Source: Deltaproteobacteria bacterium UBA6601 (lineage in GTDB: Bacteria; Myxococcota_A; UBA796; UBA9615). Taken from it: 14,968 nucleotides of DNA. Of this stretch, positions 13,369-14,968 are shown in pieces; positions within the stretch are counted from its first letter, which is position 1; each line of letters begins with the position of its first letter. The stretch spans positions 1 to 14,968 of the forward strand of contig DJIF01000030.1 in the NCBI GenBank assembly GCA_002433485.1, written 5' to 3'. The translations under genes and the position numbers were made by a program. Below the pieces are notes generated by a model that was given only the letters and a program-made list of their open reading frames with translations, did no database searches and was not told the DNA's origin.

Positions 13369-14702
13369 AGCGCATGTGCTTCCCGAAGTCGTGTGTTTCG
13401 CTGCGGTCAGGAGCGATGCTGCTCAGCATGCTGGTGGCGTTGATCTTAAGTCAGGAGTCCGGGGCTCAGAGCTTCTCTGCCATAGGCCTGGAGCTTGATG
13501 CACGGGCCAGGATTGCCGCTCAGGCTGCGGCTCGAGCAGCATTTGCCCTGCCCGATGCTGCGGCTGCGAAGCTCATCTATCCTGAGCAGGATCTGCCGCT
13601 TCGCTTTTCTCATCGACGACATCTTGAGCTGGGGGCTCAGTGTCAGCTCTGTCACGCCAGCAGCCTGACCAGTGAAGACGTCCGCGACCACAATCTCCCC
13701 GGTCATGAGCAGTGTGGTATCTGTCACCTGATGGAGCTGCCCGAAGCAGGTAAGCTGTACCCTCCGGCCGCTTGTGATACCTGTCACACGCGCTTTGTTG
13801 CTTCTGCCTTGAATGGGACCGGGCCGGCAGCGGCAGTGGTTACTTCTGCTGAATCGAGCCGCCCGCAGCCAGCTGCTGTGGTGGTTCCGCCCGCCTTGCT
13901 GCGGTTTTCACACAAGCTACACATCGATGGGGGCACGCCCTGCTTGACCTGTCACGCTGGGGTTCCAGAGGTGGATCTGGCCACTCGGGACCAGCTCCCT
14001 TCGATGGCCGTCTGCCTTGGTTGTCACGATGGTGTGAAGGCTCCGTCGGAGTGCACCACTTGTCACTTGCAGGGCCAGGGAGGACGGTTCCTTACCGATC
14101 TGGGAAGGGGTGCGCTGGTGCGGCCGCAGGGCCGCTTCCGGCCAGATGACCATCATCACCCCCGGTGGGATCGCGAACATGCTTCAGCAGCTCGCCTCGC
14201 CCCTGAGTCCTGCAGCTCGTGCCACAGCCCGTCCCAGTGTCTTGATTGCCATGACTCTCCATTCCCGTCGGTGGACCTGCATCCGGCCGATTGGGTCATG
14301 ACCCATGGCCTGGATGCCTCCCGGCGCAGTCTTGACTGCCAGGCATGTCACGACCGGCGCAGCTTCTGCGCCGACTGTCATGAGCGCGCGGCCGTGACCC
14401 GCGGCAGCTTCCCTGGCCTGCTCGGTGAACCTCAAGGTTCGCTGCGTTTTCACCCGGTGGGCTGGCGCGGTGATCTTGGCGAGATTCCGGGGCCTGAGCA
14501 TCACAGCCACACGGCCCGCCGGTCGCTGGAGACCTGTGATGGTTGTCACCAGCAGAGTGAGTGCCTGGAGTGTCACAGCTTTATCAATCCGCACCCTGTA
14601 TCGTGGGCGGACGCATCCGGAGCCTGGCGTTTCGGCCAGGGTGAGGGGCGGGTTTGTTCTAACTGTCATCGACCGGGTGATCCGGCTCTGATGCGTTTGT
14701 AG
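13365..14702 (+). CDS. 13-heme c-type cytochrome, probably periplasmic
   Basis: This is a 445-residue exported protein. A signal peptide (~1-35, positively charged start, hydrophobic core ~17-29) leads to a mature part with 13 CxxCH heme motifs, whose first cysteines are at 93, 117, 137, 193, 217, 230, 283, 292, 325, 335, 391, 400 and 431. Two N-terminal triheme units (~79-141 and ~179-233) each begin 'LRFSHxxHxxxG', as in cytochrome c7/c3-type modules, where the early His residues serve as distal ligands. The C-terminal half has three close heme pairs (CxxCH-x4/5-CxxCH), with an 'HP[A/V]xW' motif between or after them, and a last single heme. No lipobox or membrane anchor is seen. It is probably a periplasmic electron wire, perhaps inserted in the neighbouring barrel. 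The ATG overlaps the barrel stop (ATGA), with GAGGG five bases upstream. Family: cytochrome c3-like multiheme; electron donor and acceptor unknown. Confidence 0.9.
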   Translation: MKRMCFPKSCVSLRSGAMLLSMLVALILSQESGAQSFSAIGLELDARARIAAQAAARAAFALPDAAAAKLIYPEQDLPLRFSHRRHLELGAQCQLCHASSLTSEDVRDHNLPGHEQCGICHLMELPEAGKLYPPAACDTCHTRFVASALNGTGPAAAVVTSAESSRPQPAAVVVPPALLRFSHKLHIDGGTPCLTCHAGVPEVDLATRDQLPSMAVCLGCHDGVKAPSECTTCHLQGQGGRFLTDLGRGALVRPQGRFRPDDHHHPRWDREHASAARLAPESCSSCHSPSQCLDCHDSPFPSVDLHPADWVMTHGLDASRRSLDCQACHDRRSFCADCHERAAVTRGSFPGLLGEPQGSLRFHPVGWRGDLGEIPGPEHHSHTARRSLETCDGCHQQSECLECHSFINPHPVSWADASGAWRFGQGEGRVCSNCHRPGDPALMRL

Positions 14703-14707
14703 AGTCA

Positions 14708-14968
14708 ATGGGAAAGTCGCGCACCAGTTTTCTGCTTTCTGCCTTTGAGAGGGCCCACTGGCCGGCGGCTGAGGGTCGTGCTGAGGTCGCTTTTGTCGGT
14801 CGTTCCAATGTGGGCAAGTCATCTTGTCTGAACACTCTCGTAGGAGGCAGCAGCGTTGCCCGGGTCAGTAAGACACCGGGGCGAACGCAGAGCATCAATT
14901 TCTTTGAGGTGCCGCGGCGTGGGGGGCGGTTGTTGCTCGCCGATCTGCCCGGTTACGGCTACGCCAAG
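14708..14968 (+). CDS. engB: Ribosome biogenesis GTPase EngB/YsxC (3' end outside window)
   Basis: The first 87 codons of an Era/EngB-type GTPase are present, and the frame runs off the window end. Visible GTPase motifs are G1 'GRSNVGKSS' (31-39), the G2 region 'KTPGRTQSINFF' (55-66) and G3 'DLPGYGYAK' (79-87), which together are diagnostic of EngB (YihA/YsxC). The protein acts late in assembly of the large ribosomal subunit and is usually essential. After the P-loop the sequence reads 'SSCLNTL', where Leu or Phe is more usual than Cys. The ATG lies five bases after the cytochrome stop with only a weak TAGAG ribosome site, so it may be expressed partly by read-through from the cytochrome genes. 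The link is probably positional rather than functional. Confidence 0.93.
   Translation, partial: MGKSRTSFLLSAFERAHWPAAEGRAEVAFVGRSNVGKSSCLNTLVGGSSVARVSKTPGRTQSINFFEVPRRGGRLLLADLPGYGYAK

Noticed and set aside
14184..14822. Minus-strand 212-residue frame over the cytochrome and engB
   Set aside because: It lies opposite strong heme motifs and GTPase motifs on the plus strand.

Overview
The window comes from a GC-rich, double-membraned bacterium. Three kinds of evidence point to a Gram-negative cell: an LpxH-type lipid A enzyme, lipoprotein signal peptides and an outer-membrane barrel-like protein. Two lipoproteins carry long (Gly-Asp4-Ser)n tethers, and one has an IgGFc-binding-like domain with a DNDGDG calcium-loop motif. 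As I recall, this style is common in Myxococcota and related former deltaproteobacteria. That placement is an inference, since no rRNA or other marker is present.

Layout. Positions 3-452 (+) are the tail of a gene entering from the left, ending in a cadherin/Ig-like domain. Positions 555-1193 (+) encode a small exported protein with a highly charged tail. A tight minus-strand run of seven genes then reads from 11155 down to 1207: LpxH-like phosphoesterase, mtnA, a PAS/coiled-coil protein, a DUF1015 protein, serA, serC and an Asp-repeat lipoprotein. Most junctions are 4-bp ATGA overlaps or gaps of 1-14 bp, so one transcript is likely. A 78-bp divergent gap (11156-11233) separates it from a plus-strand run: a monoheme cytochrome c lipoprotein (11234-11851), a barrel-like protein (11851-13368), a 13-heme cytochrome c (13365-14702) and engB/ysxC (14708 onward, cut by the window end). 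Adjacent genes in that run overlap or are 5 bp apart.

How the genes work together. SerA and SerC catalyse the first two steps of serine synthesis from 3-phosphoglycerate, and the coupled DUF1015 protein probably serves the same pathway. MtnA belongs to methylthioadenosine (methionine) salvage but has no salvage partner here. The PAS/coiled-coil protein looks like a sensor or scaffold without a recognised output domain.

The most interesting part is 11234-14702. A heme lipoprotein, a barrel-like protein and a multiheme periplasmic cytochrome in one translationally coupled run have the composition of a porin-cytochrome conduit, which carries electrons across the outer membrane. The version here differs from the Mtr and Omc types I know: the lipoprotein has one heme on an Asp-rich tether, and the 13-heme protein reads as 3+3+2+2+2+1 repeated modules.

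I saw no tRNA, rRNA, CRISPR array, insertion sequence or convincing intrinsic terminator.
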